A stretch of DNA of 64,000 nt from Candidatus Rokuibacteriota bacterium (GTDB lineage: Bacteria; Methylomirabilota; Methylomirabilia; Rokubacteriales; CSP1-6). The stretch's first letter is position 1, and each line of letters starts with the position of its first letter. Positions 18,914 to 26,086 of this stretch are shown here, piece after piece. Position numbers and translations under genes: made by a program. Under the pieces are notes generated by a model, which did no database searches, was not told the origin of the DNA, and saw only the letters and a list, made by a program, of their open reading frames with translations. The stretch is taken from assembly GCA_003220685.1 (NCBI GenBank), contig QHTE01000055.1, positions 224,759-288,758 of the forward strand. The letters are read 5' to 3'.

Positions 18914-19441
18914 CTAGCAGGCGCGCTCGGGGACCCAGTAGGGCTGGTAGTAGCCCCAGGCGTAGGCGCGGGGCTCGTAGCGCCCCTCGACCCACAGAGC
19001 GTCGTAGTTGTAGTAGCCCGGGACCCACACGCTGGAGACGTAGCTCTGAGGCACCCAAGAGTAGGCCCAGTAGCCGGGGGCGACGCAGCTCTGCGGCGCG
19101 GCGACGTACACCGGCTGCGTGATGACGATCAGCGCCGGCACCGCCGGGCGGTGGACGACGGTCGGCTCCTTCCGGGGATCGAGAAGCCGCTGCCGCGGAT
19201 CTGCGTACTGCAGCCGAGGATCGGGATACTGCAGTCTCGGGTCGGGGTACTGCAGTCTCGGGTCGGGATACTGCTGCCGCGGGTCGCGCGGGATGTTGTC
19301 CCGGGCCGTCGCGGTCTGCGGGAGCTGCCCCTGGGGGAGGTCGCCGCCGTTGGTGGCGGGGACCTTCGCGCCGGTCGCGTCGGCGCCGGCGGGGGTTCCG
19401 GCAACCAGGACGACCAGCAGCAGGTGGGCCACGATCTTCAC
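18914..19441 (-). CDS. Secreted Tyr/Pro-rich protein with heptapeptide repeats
   Basis: 175 aa, signal peptide MKIVAHLLLVVLVAGTPAGA. Residues 56-90 are five tandem heptads (QQYPDPR, LQYPDPR twice, LQYADPR, QRLLDPR), with D-P-R constant. After a linker comes a C-terminal domain of about 70 residues rich in Tyr, Trp, Val and Pro, with PQSCVAPGYWAYSWVPQSYV and the repeated Y-x-x-Y/W pattern, plus two Cys. Similar YxPxYW-type tails occur in YXWGXW-like secreted proteins of GC-rich bacteria. No enzymatic motif; likely a periplasmic or surface structural protein. The protein at 37886-38266 has the same style. Confidence 0.7.
   Translation of the reverse strand: MKIVAHLLLVVLVAGTPAGADATGAKVPATNGGDLPQGQLPQTATARDNIPRDPRQQYPDPRLQYPDPRLQYPDPRLQYADPRQRLLDPRKEPTVVHRPAVPALIVITQPVYVAAPQSCVAPGYWAYSWVPQSYVSSVWVPGYYNYDALWVEGRYEPRAYAWGYYQPYWVPERAC
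19172..19276 (-). repeat. Five-unit 21-bp coding tandem repeat (heptapeptide YPDPR type)
   Basis: Within the secreted protein gene, the TACTG core recurs at 19206, 19227, 19248 and 19269, i.e. every 21 bases. The repeat encodes (Q/L)QYPDPR. Middle copies are nearly identical at the DNA level while the outermost diverge, the pattern expected of slippage or unequal recombination. Copy number could vary between strains. Confidence 0.9.
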
Positions 19442-19508
19442 GCCGACTCCTCTCTAGGCTCTCTACGGTTCGACTCGCGCGGGCGGGGCTCCATTTACGT
19501 CTTCCCCT

Positions 19509-20231
19509 TCACCTTACCGCGATGCGGGCCTGGATTCCGGCCCACACCAGCTCGGCCCACCGCGCATAGCCTACATCGGATGGATGGTAGCCGTCGGCCC
19601 CGATGAGCTCCGGGCTGGCCGGGACCTCGCGCTGGCTGGCCGCGTAGAGATCCACCAGCTCGGCGCCGTACGCGCGGCTGCGGCGCTCGAGCGCCTCGTT
19701 GAAGAGCACGGTCTGCCGAGCGAGCGCGTCGCGCTCGCGGTGCGCGCGGAAGCGTGGGGTGACGACCAGGTCGGGAATCAGGTTCACGACCGTGACCGCC
19801 GTCGTCTCGTCACGCAGGCGCCCGAGGATCGAGTCGAGATTGCGCTCGTACGCGGCCGCCGGCACCCGCGTGGTGATGTCGTTGGGCCCGATCGAGAGCG
19901 TCACGAGGTGAGGGCGTAGCTCGATCGCGCGGGCGAGCTGCCGCCGGAGCACATCGGCGGAGGTCGCGCCGCCCGCGCCCAGATTGGCGACGCGCGCCGA
20001 CGGGTAGACGGCGCGCAGCCGCTCGTGCAGCCGGCTGACGTAGTTGAAGTCGGCGCGGGTGGCGCCGACGCCCTCGACCGTGCTGTCGCCGAGGGCCACG
20101 TACTGGATCGCGGCGTCGCGGTCGACGGGCAGCGTCCGCGCCCCCTCGTCGGGCAGCGTCCGGGCTTCGTGCCACCGACCCGTCGCGCACGCCGTCGCGA
20201 GGAGCACGGCGAGCAGGGTGACGCGTGTCAC
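19509..20231 (-). CDS. SGNH/GDSL-family hydrolase, probable lipoprotein
   Basis: 240 aa from the GTG at 20229-20231, overlapping by 4 bases the stop of the LLM gene upstream. N-terminus MTRVTLLAVLLATACATGRW is a short signal with a lipobox-like LATAC, so probably a lipid-anchored periplasmic protein. SGNH blocks: VALGDSTVEG (block I Ser), NLGAGGATSADVLR (block II Gly), TLSIGPNDITTRVP (block III Asn) and DGYHPSDVGYARWA (block V, Asp/His catalytic pair). Expected esterase or lipase-type acyl hydrolysis of an unknown ester. A longer open frame upstream covers the LLM gene and is not coding. Confidence 0.88.
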   Translation of the reverse strand: MTRVTLLAVLLATACATGRWHEARTLPDEGARTLPVDRDAAIQYVALGDSTVEGVGATRADFNYVSRLHERLRAVYPSARVANLGAGGATSADVLRRQLARAIELRPHLVTLSIGPNDITTRVPAAAYERNLDSILGRLRDETTAVTVVNLIPDLVVTPRFRAHRERDALARQTVLFNEALERRSRAYGAELVDLYAASQREVPASPELIGADGYHPSDVGYARWAELVWAGIQARIAVR

Positions 20232-21187
20232 CAGTGAGCGCCGTCCTCGAGGGTTCGGCGATACCACGGCGCGTCGGGGAAGGTGATCGGGCGGATCGCG
20301 GGCAACGTCACGCCGGCCTCGCGGTACGCGCGCACGAAGGCCTGGCCGGTCTCGGGCTTGCCGACGGCGCCGACCGCGCGCGTCAGCCCCTCGGCCACCT
20401 CGCCGCTCCGGTCGAAGGCCGCGAGCTCCTTGCCGAGGCCGCTCGCCTCGAGCATGGCGCGATAGAACGGCAGGGTGAGATAGCGCGCGAGCTCGCCGCG
20501 GAACGCGCCGAGAGCGGCGGGCGCATCGTCCGCGATCGCCAGCGGGACGGCCGCGACGATCTCGAACCCGGCCAGGGTCTTCCCGGCGCGCGCGCGGCCC
20601 CTTCCGAGCGCCGGCACCGCGACGTCTCGCACGTAGCCCGGCGAGCAGAGCCAGAGGACGACACCATCGGCGATCTCGCCGGCGAGCTCGAGCATCTTCC
20701 GGGACAGCGCGGCGAGATAGATCGGCGGCGCCGGGGGACGCTCGGGAATCGCGAGGCTCCAGTTGACCTTGTAGTGGCGGCCCTCGAAGGCGGCGGCGCC
20801 GCCGAGCGCGCCACGGAGGACGCCGACGTACTCGCGCGTGACGGCGAGCGGCTCGCGCAAGGTGAGGCCGAGCGAAGACTCCATGCTGACCTTGTGGCTC
20901 ACGCCGATGCCGAGCCTGAACCGCCCGCCGCTCATCTCCGACAGGGTGAGCGCCGCCTGCGCCATCGCCACCGGGTGCCGCGGGTAGATCGGGACGACCC
21001 CGTTGCCGAGCCCGAGCCGCGTCGTCGCGGCGCCGTAGGCCGCGAGCACGAGGAACGAATCGCGCCCGGAGCCGTGGGTCACCCACACGCTGTCGTAGCC
21101 CAGCGCCTCGGCCCGGCGCGCGAGGTCGACGCCGACGGCGAGGTCGCGCCCGGGATTCAGAAAGGCCGCGCGCCGGAGCGTCGCCAT
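20228..21187 (-). CDS. LLM-class flavin-dependent oxidoreductase (F420- or FMN-dependent)
   Basis: 319 aa luciferase-like TIM barrel. Seen: RAEALGYDSVWVTHGSGRDSF, LGLGNGVVPIYPRHPVAMAQ, ALTLSEMSGGRFRLGIGVSH, LREPLAVTREYVGVLRGAL, PPAPPIYLAALSRKMLELAG and DGVVLWLCSPGYV. This pattern fits the F420-dependent methylenetetrahydromethanopterin-reductase-like subgroup, but cofactor choice cannot be decided. Immediately upstream (divergent neighbour) is the HTH gene. Its GTGA overlap with the SGNH gene implies one transcript. Another LLM enzyme closes the window at 63174. Confidence 0.9.
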   Translation of the reverse strand: MATLRRAAFLNPGRDLAVGVDLARRAEALGYDSVWVTHGSGRDSFLVLAAYGAATTRLGLGNGVVPIYPRHPVAMAQAALTLSEMSGGRFRLGIGVSHKVSMESSLGLTLREPLAVTREYVGVLRGALGGAAAFEGRHYKVNWSLAIPERPPAPPIYLAALSRKMLELAGEIADGVVLWLCSPGYVRDVAVPALGRGRARAGKTLAGFEIVAAVPLAIADDAPAALGAFRGELARYLTLPFYRAMLEASGLGKELAAFDRSGEVAEGLTRAVGAVGKPETGQAFVRAYREAGVTLPAIRPITFPDAPWYRRTLEDGAHW

Positions 21188-21188
21188 G

Positions 21189-21461
21189 TCAGTCGCGGAT
21201 CCACGACTCGGCGAGCGGGATCGGCGCCCGGCGCGCCCGCGCGCGGAGCGGGATCACGTTCGCGGTTCGCGCGGTGCTGGGCGCCAGCCGCAGGAGCCCT
21301 TCGACTTCCGCTCGGCGATAGAGCCGCTGGCGCTTGATGCCCTGGCGGTAGCTCCGGAGCACGCCGCGGCTCACGTAGGCGTAGAGCGTCGCCGGCTTCA
21401 CGCCGAGCAAGCGGGTCGCCTCCTTGACCGTCAGGTACTCCTCGCCGTTCACGCTGATCAT
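21189..21461 (-). CDS. Small MerR/excisionase-like helix-turn-helix protein
   Basis: 90 aa from the ATG at 21459-21461 (an upstream in-frame start would add 22 unconvincing residues). The HTH is YLTVKEATRLLGVKPATLYAYVSRGVLRSYRQG, followed by a wing KRQRLYRRAEVEGLLRLA, the MerR/excisionase-type (HTH_17) fold. The C-terminal 30 residues are basic and low-complexity. The same HTH block (L-x-x-x-E-A-x-x-x-L-G-V-x-x-x-T-L-Y-A-Y-V-S-R-G) is found fused to the N-terminus of some bacterial citrate synthases. Here it is a separate gene divergent from a citrate synthase gene lacking that domain. Likely an autoregulator and regulator of that synthase, binding the shared intergenic region. Confidence 0.83.
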   Translation of the reverse strand: MISVNGEEYLTVKEATRLLGVKPATLYAYVSRGVLRSYRQGIKRQRLYRRAEVEGLLRLAPSTARTANVIPLRARARRAPIPLAESWIRD

Positions 21462-21523
21462 GGCGCGCCTCGCCTCCGACGCTAGCAGGAGCGGCCGGTC
21501 TCGTCCAGGGTCCGCTGGCCTGG

Positions 21524-21557
21524 TCAATCTAAATCAAGTATAATCAATATCGGTCAA
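21524..21557. promoter_or_regulatory. Phased TCAA array: candidate operator between the HTH gene and citrate synthase
   Basis: Four TCAA tetramers begin at 21524, 21534, 21544 and 21554, exactly 10 bases apart, in an AT-rich stretch within otherwise GC-rich DNA. The same stretch holds a perfect TATAAT at 21539-21544, so a bound protein would cover the promoter. The elements lie on one face of the helix. The divergent HTH protein is the obvious candidate binder. Arrangement is seen directly; role is inference. Confidence 0.6.
21539..21544 (+). promoter_or_regulatory. Candidate -10 element for citrate synthase
   Basis: Perfect TATAAT inside the TCAA array; a start near 21551 would give a leader of about 50 bases to the ATG at 21601, with a strong AAGGAGG ribosome-binding site 7 bases before the start. 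A convincing -35 is not visible (TGGCCT-like at the expected place), consistent with an activated or MerR-type promoter. Confidence 0.5.
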
Positions 21558-21600
21558 GATAAGCAGGCCCACGACACGTGTACGAGTCAAGGAGGCGGCG

Positions 21601-22794
21601 ATGGAGACGGCGTGGAAAGCAGGGCTCGAGGACGTCATCGCGGCGCGGTCGGGGATCTGCCAGGTCGACGGCGAGCGCGGAAAACTCTACTACCGGGGCT
21701 ACGAGATCGCCGAGCTCGCGGGCACGCTCTCGTTCGAGGACGTGACGGCGCTCCTCTGGCACGGCGAGGTGCCCTCCGCCGCCGAGTCGGCCGCGTTCGC
21801 CGCGCGGCTCGAAGCGGCGCGCGGACTCCCTCCGGCCGTCGGCGACCTGCTGCGCGCCCTGCCGCGCGACGCGCACCCGCTCGACGCCCTTCGCACCGCG
21901 GTGTCGCTGGCCGCGACCCACGACCCGGACGTGCGCTCGAACGAGCCCGAGGCGAATCTCAGGAAGGCCTTCCGCCTCATGACGCTCGTGCCGGAGACGG
22001 TCGCCGCCTGGCAGCGGATCCGCACCGGCCGGACGCCCGTGACGGCGCCGGGCGCCGCGTCGCACGCCGCCTACTTCCTGGAGCTCCTCGAGGGGCGGGC
22101 CCCGTCGCCCGACGTCGCGCGGGTCCTGGACCTGGTGCTGACCCTGCACGCCGACCACGAGCTGAACGCCTCCACGTTCGCGACGCGGGTCGGCGTCGCG
22201 ACCCTCACGGACCTGCACGCGGCCATCGTGGCGGCGGTCGCGACCCTGAAGGGCCCGCGGCACGGGGGCGCCAACGAGGACGTGCTGGCGATGCTCCTCG
22301 AGATCGGCGAGCCGGCGCGCGCCGAGAGCTACGTCGAGTCGCGCCTGGGGGCGCGGGCCGGCCTGTCCAAGCACGAGCGCGGCGACCCGCGCGTGCGCGT
22401 GCCCGGGTTCGGCCATCGCGTCTACAAGGTGGACGACGCCCGGGCGCGGGTACTCCGTGGCATGGCCAAGTCGATGGCGGAGGCGACGGGCCGGCAGAAG
22501 CTCTTCGAGGTGGCCGAGCAGGTCTACGACGCGATGCGGGCCCGGACGAGCTTGCCGGTGAACGTCGACTTCTTCTCGGCCGTGGTCTACGACGCGCTCG
22601 GGATCCCGCCGGACTTCTGCACGTCGATCTTCGCGGTCGGGCGTGTCGCGGGCTGGTGCGCCCACGCGCTCGAGCAGTACGCCGACAATCGCCTCATCCG
22701 GCCGCGCGCCGACTACATCGGCGCCGCGCCACGGCCGCTCGTCGATCAGCGGCGGAGGACGGAGACCTCCATGGCGTCGTCGTCGAAGTCGTAG
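21601..22794 (+). CDS. Citrate synthase (type II-like, lacking an HTH domain)
   Basis: 397 aa. Catalytic residues visible: His in LHADHELNASTFATRV, His in VPGFGHRVYKVDDARA and Asp in SLPVNVDFFSAVVYDALG, the His-His-Asp set of citrate synthases. The N-terminus begins WKAGLEDVIAARSGICQVDGE and YYRGYEIAELAGTLSFEDV, as in the short bacterial/archaeal-type enzymes. Condenses acetyl-CoA (or propionyl-CoA) with oxaloacetate. The strong AAGGAGG ribosome site and the separate promoter suggest independent expression under the HTH protein encoded divergently. Its 3' end overlaps the convergent O-methyltransferase gene by 49 bases. A second citrate synthase is at 57876-59009. Confidence 0.93.
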   Translation: METAWKAGLEDVIAARSGICQVDGERGKLYYRGYEIAELAGTLSFEDVTALLWHGEVPSAAESAAFAARLEAARGLPPAVGDLLRALPRDAHPLDALRTAVSLAATHDPDVRSNEPEANLRKAFRLMTLVPETVAAWQRIRTGRTPVTAPGAASHAAYFLELLEGRAPSPDVARVLDLVLTLHADHELNASTFATRVGVATLTDLHAAIVAAVATLKGPRHGGANEDVLAMLLEIGEPARAESYVESRLGARAGLSKHERGDPRVRVPGFGHRVYKVDDARARVLRGMAKSMAEATGRQKLFEVAEQVYDAMRARTSLPVNVDFFSAVVYDALGIPPDFCTSIFAVGRVAGWCAHALEQYADNRLIRPRADYIGAAPRPLVDQRRRTETSMASSSKS

Positions 22795-23303
22795 GCGCGG
22801 CTGTCGTAGCGGCCGCCGGTGCGCACGTACTCGAGATAGGGCGCGACCTCGCGGCGCGCGATGCCCGTGTTGTCGGCTACGACGACCGCCCCGGGCACGA
22901 GCTTGGGCTCGAGCTGCCGGAGGTAGTCGAGGTAGTCCGCCTTCTCGGCGTCGATGAACGCGAAGTCGAAGCGGCCCGGCAGGAGCGGGATCACGCGCAG
23001 CGCCTCGCCGGCGATCACCTTCACCCGGCGGGCCAGGCCGGCCTCGGCGGCGTTGGCGCGCACGAGGTAGGCCAGGAAGGGATTCGCCTCGACGCAGGTG
23101 AGCCGTCCGCGCGGCGGCATCGAGCCCGCGATCAGGATCGCCGAGTAGCCGAGCAGCGAACCCAGCTCGACCGCGCGCGTGGGCCGGTGGCGATCGAGCA
23201 GCCGCCGGAGCACGCGGCCCTTGGCGCGCCCGACGTTCGGGATGTGCCAGTACCTCGTGGCGCGGTCCATCAGCGCCAGCATCCGCCGGGCTTGCTTCGT
23301 CAC
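22746..23303 (-). CDS. O-methyltransferase (class I, caffeoyl-CoA/COMT-like family 3)
   Basis: 185 aa from the GTG at 23301-23303, overlapping the HMG-CoA lyase stop (GTGA). Motifs: VELGSLLGYSAILIAGSMPP (SAM-binding), TCVEANPFLAYLVRANAAEAG (acidic residue binding ribose), FDFAFIDAEKADYLDYLRQL (catalytic Asp/metal ligands of Methyltransf_3), PGAVVVADNTGI. Metal-dependent O-methyltransferases of this family methylate catechol-like hydroxyls; substrate unknown. The 3' part overlaps 49 bases with the convergent citrate synthase gene. Confidence 0.88.
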   Translation of the reverse strand: MTKQARRMLALMDRATRYWHIPNVGRAKGRVLRRLLDRHRPTRAVELGSLLGYSAILIAGSMPPRGRLTCVEANPFLAYLVRANAAEAGLARRVKVIAGEALRVIPLLPGRFDFAFIDAEKADYLDYLRQLEPKLVPGAVVVADNTGIARREVAPYLEYVRTGGRYDSRAYDFDDDAMEVSVLRR

Positions 23304-24220
23304 GCGCGCGCGGCCGGGACGCGCCCCACGACGGTGTCCGGCACCGGATAACGTCGCGTGGACTTTCCCGCCTTCACGATCTGACCGGGCAAGACCGCGA
23401 TCAGGCGGTCGAGGTCGATCCCGGTCTCGATCCCCATCGCGGCGAGACAGTGCACCAGGTCCTCGCTGCAGACGTTGCCCGAGGCGCCGGGCGCGAACGG
23501 ACAGCCGCCCAGCCCGCCGATCGAGCAGTCGAGGTTCGCGACGCCGTACTCCATGGCGGCCAGGATGTTCGGAATCGCCATCGCGCGCGTGTCGTGCGTG
23601 TGCAGGGTCCACTCGATCCCCGGGAACTTCGGCACGAGGTGCTCGAGCGTGCGCGCGACCTGCCGCGGGTTCGCCATCCCGGTGGTGTCGGCCAGGCCGA
23701 CGGCGCGCGCGCCCATGTCGGTCAGACGCCGCACCACGCTCTCGAGCTGGGCGAGCGGCACGTCGCCCTCGAACGGGCAGCCGAACGACGTCGAGATGCC
23801 GCTGCTCACCGGAACCCTCGCACGCTCGGCCACCTGCATGACGGCCCGCAGCTTCTCCATCGACTCGGCGATCGTCATGTTCACGTTCGCGAGGTTGTGG
23901 CTCTCGCTGGCCGAGACGACGGTGTGGATCGCGTCGACGCCGGCGTCGACCGCGCGCACCGCGCCCTTGTCGTTGGGCACGAGCGCCGCGTAGCGCGTCC
24001 CCGGCCGGCGCGCGATGCGCGCCATGACCTGCTCGGCGTCGCGCAGCTGCGGCACCACCTTCGGATGCACGAACGAGGTCACCTCGATCCGGGGGATGCC
24101 GGCCTCCGACAGGAGGTTCACGACCTCGATCTTCTGCTCGGTCGGGATGAAGTCGGGCTCGATCTGGAACCCGTCACGGGTTCCCACCTCGCATATCGTG
24201 ACGCGCGCGGGTAGCTTCAT
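23300..24220 (-). CDS. Hydroxymethylglutaryl-CoA lyase
   Basis: 306 aa from the ATG at 24218-24220 (MKLPARVTICEVGTRDGFQ). The DRE-TIM metallolyase core includes EVGTRDGFQIE, VTSFVHPKVVPQLRDAEQVM, GISTSFGCPFEGDVPL and LHTHDTRAMAIPNILAAME. The lyase signature SIGGLGGCPFAPGASGNVCSED, with its catalytic Cys (GCPFAxGAxGN), is intact. Cleaves HMG-CoA to acetyl-CoA and acetoacetate; homologues also act on related 3-hydroxy-3-methyl acyl-CoAs in leucine and acyclic terpene degradation. Its placement among acyl-CoA genes suits branched-acyl catabolism. Confidence 0.9.
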   Translation of the reverse strand: MKLPARVTICEVGTRDGFQIEPDFIPTEQKIEVVNLLSEAGIPRIEVTSFVHPKVVPQLRDAEQVMARIARRPGTRYAALVPNDKGAVRAVDAGVDAIHTVVSASESHNLANVNMTIAESMEKLRAVMQVAERARVPVSSGISTSFGCPFEGDVPLAQLESVVRRLTDMGARAVGLADTTGMANPRQVARTLEHLVPKFPGIEWTLHTHDTRAMAIPNILAAMEYGVANLDCSIGGLGGCPFAPGASGNVCSEDLVHCLAAMGIETGIDLDRLIAVLPGQIVKAGKSTRRYPVPDTVVGRVPAARA

Positions 24221-24312
24221 GGCATCCTCCAGACCTCGGATGTGCTGAACTGTAGCATGCGGAAGGCGAACCGATCGAGCGGCGGCGCGCATCGTAGAGA
24301 GAGGAGGGCCCG

Positions 24313-24801
24313 ATGAACCCCAATCTCGGCATCAACGACAAAGACCGGGCGGGCGTGGTCAAGATCCTCAACGCGCTGCTTGCCGACGAGTACGTGCTGT
24401 ACACGAAGACCCGCAACTATCACTGGAACGTCGTGGGTCCTCAGTTCAACGACCTGCACAAATTCTTCGCCGCGCAGTACGAGGCGATCGACGGCTTCGT
24501 CGACGACGTCGCCGAGCGCGCGCGCACCCTGGGCGGCCACGCGGTGGCGACCCTCGGCGAGCTCGCGGAGGCGGCACGGCTCAAGGAGCACCCCGGCCAG
24601 TATCCGAGCGCTGACGACATGCTGGAGAATCTGCTGGCCGACCACGAGGCGATCATCCGTCAGCTACGCGCCGACGCCGACGCGGCGGCGACCAGGTTTC
24701 ACGACATGGGCACGAACGACTTCCTGACCGGCCTCATGGAAGAGCACGAAAAGATGGCCTGGATGCTCCGCTCCTTCCAGGAAGGCAAACGCCCCCGCTA
24801 G
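24313..24801 (+). CDS. dps: Dps-type ferritin-like DNA-protection protein
   Basis: 162 aa four-helix bundle. The intersubunit ferroxidase residues are visible: RNYHWNVVGPQFNDLHKFFA (His pair) and YEAIDGFVDDVAERARTLGG (Asp, Glu). VATLGELAEAARL and FLTGLMEEHEKMAWMLRSF end the bundle. A strong GAGGAGGG ribosome site precedes the ATG. Dps proteins oxidise and store iron with hydrogen peroxide and coat DNA in stationary phase. No OxyR- or Fur-type box was recognised upstream. Confidence 0.93.
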   Translation: MNPNLGINDKDRAGVVKILNALLADEYVLYTKTRNYHWNVVGPQFNDLHKFFAAQYEAIDGFVDDVAERARTLGGHAVATLGELAEAARLKEHPGQYPSADDMLENLLADHEAIIRQLRADADAAATRFHDMGTNDFLTGLMEEHEKMAWMLRSFQEGKRPR

Positions 24802-24906
24802 CTTCGCTGCTCTCGGTGGACCACGGCGTGGCTTTGAGGCACGTCGGGGCGCAGCGAGTCGAGCGCCGGCTTTGCGGGCGCAATCGAATTCGGGGCACAG
24901 GACGGC

Positions 24907-24930
24907 GCGGAGTTATCCTAATAACTCCGC
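24907..24930. terminator. Perfect 10-bp hairpin at the 3' end of the acyl-CoA dehydrogenase gene
   Basis: GCGGAGTTAT and its reverse complement ATAACTCCGC frame a 4-base CCTA loop. The dehydrogenase stop codon (24918-24920) lies in the loop itself. There is no U tract on either strand, so intrinsic termination is uncertain; it could act in both directions between the convergent dps and dehydrogenase genes, or stabilise the 3' end. About 100 bases of otherwise unremarkable sequence separate it from dps. Confidence 0.55.
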
Positions 24931-26084
24931 GGCATTCCGAGCACGTGCTCGCCGACGTAGGCGAGCACCAGGTTGTTGTTGACCGGCGCCGTCTTGTAGA
25001 GGCGGCACTCGCGGAACTTCCGCTCGACGTCGTACTCCTCGGCGTAGCCGTAGCCGCCGTGACAGTCGATGCACGCGTTGCCGGCGTCCCACGCCGCCTC
25101 CGCGCCGAGGTACTTCGCCATGTTCGCCTCGCCGCCGCACGGCAGCCCCGCGTCGAAGAGCGCGGCGGCCTTGTCGCGCATCAGCTGCGCCGCGTCGGTC
25201 GCGACGTGGGCCTTGGCGATCGCGAACTGCACGCCCTGGTTGGCGCCGATGGGCTTGCCGAAGATCACGCGCTGGTTCGAGTACGCCACCGCCTTCTCGG
25301 TGAACCAGCGCGCGTCGCCGAGCGAGTCCGAGGCGACCAGGATGCGCTCGGCGTTCATGCCGTCCAGGATGTAGGAGAACCCCTTGCCCTCCTGGCCGAT
25401 CAGGCTCGTGGCCGGGATCTCGACGTTGTCGAAGAACAACGCGTTCGTCGAGTGGTTCATCATCATGCGGAGCGGCCGCACCTCGAAGCCCTTGAGACCG
25501 CGAATGTCGATCAGGAAGACCGCCAGCCCGTCCGTCTTGCGCTTCACCTGCTCCACCGGGGTCGTGCGCGCGAGGAGCAGCATCAGGTCGGACTGCAGCA
25601 CGCGCGAGATGAAGATCTTCTGGCCGTTGACGACGTAGCGATCGCCCTTCCGGACGGCCGTGGTCTGGAGCTTCGTGGTGTCCGAGCCCGAGTTCGGCTC
25701 GGTCACGCCGAAGGCCTGCAGGCGCAGGGCGCCCGTCGCGATCTTCGGCAGATACTCGCGCTTCTGCGCCTCGGAGCCGTGCCGCAGCACGGTGCCCATG
25801 ATGTACATCTGGGCGTGGCAGGCGCCGGCGTTGCCGCCGGAGTAGTTGATCGTCTCGAGGATCAGTCCGCCCTCGCGGATGCCGAGCCCCGCGCCGCCGT
25901 ACTCTTGCGGGATCAGCGCCGCCAGATACCCCGCCTCGGTCAGCTCGGTGACGAACTTGTCCGGGTACTCGCGGCGCGTGTCGAGGTCGCGCCAGTACTC
26001 GCCGGGATACCGCTTGCAGATCTCCAGCACGCCCGCCCGGAGCGCGCGCTGCTCTTCTGTGAGTGCGAGCTCGATCGACGCCAT
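24918..26084 (-). CDS. Acyl-CoA dehydrogenase family protein
   Basis: 388 aa from the ATG at 26082-26084, which is better spaced from AAGGGGAAG than the GTG two codons earlier. Seen: LTEEQRALRAGVLEICKRYP, IPQEYGGAGLGIREGGLILE, AFGVTEPNSGSDTTKLQTTA (FAD/substrate-binding middle domain), GQKIFISRVLQSDLMLLLAR, RVIFGKPIGANQGVQFAIA and CIDCHGGYGYAEEYDVERKF. Near the C-terminus the usual YEGTxxIQ segment carrying the catalytic Glu is replaced by LYKTAPVNNNLVLAYVGE, so the base must lie elsewhere or be lost. Second of three minus-strand acyl-CoA genes; two bases separate its start from the hydratase stop. Confidence 0.9.
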   Translation of the reverse strand: MASIELALTEEQRALRAGVLEICKRYPGEYWRDLDTRREYPDKFVTELTEAGYLAALIPQEYGGAGLGIREGGLILETINYSGGNAGACHAQMYIMGTVLRHGSEAQKREYLPKIATGALRLQAFGVTEPNSGSDTTKLQTTAVRKGDRYVVNGQKIFISRVLQSDLMLLLARTTPVEQVKRKTDGLAVFLIDIRGLKGFEVRPLRMMMNHSTNALFFDNVEIPATSLIGQEGKGFSYILDGMNAERILVASDSLGDARWFTEKAVAYSNQRVIFGKPIGANQGVQFAIAKAHVATDAAQLMRDKAAALFDAGLPCGGEANMAKYLGAEAAWDAGNACIDCHGGYGYAEEYDVERKFRECRLYKTAPVNNNLVLAYVGEHVLGMPRSY

Positions 26085-26086
26085 CG

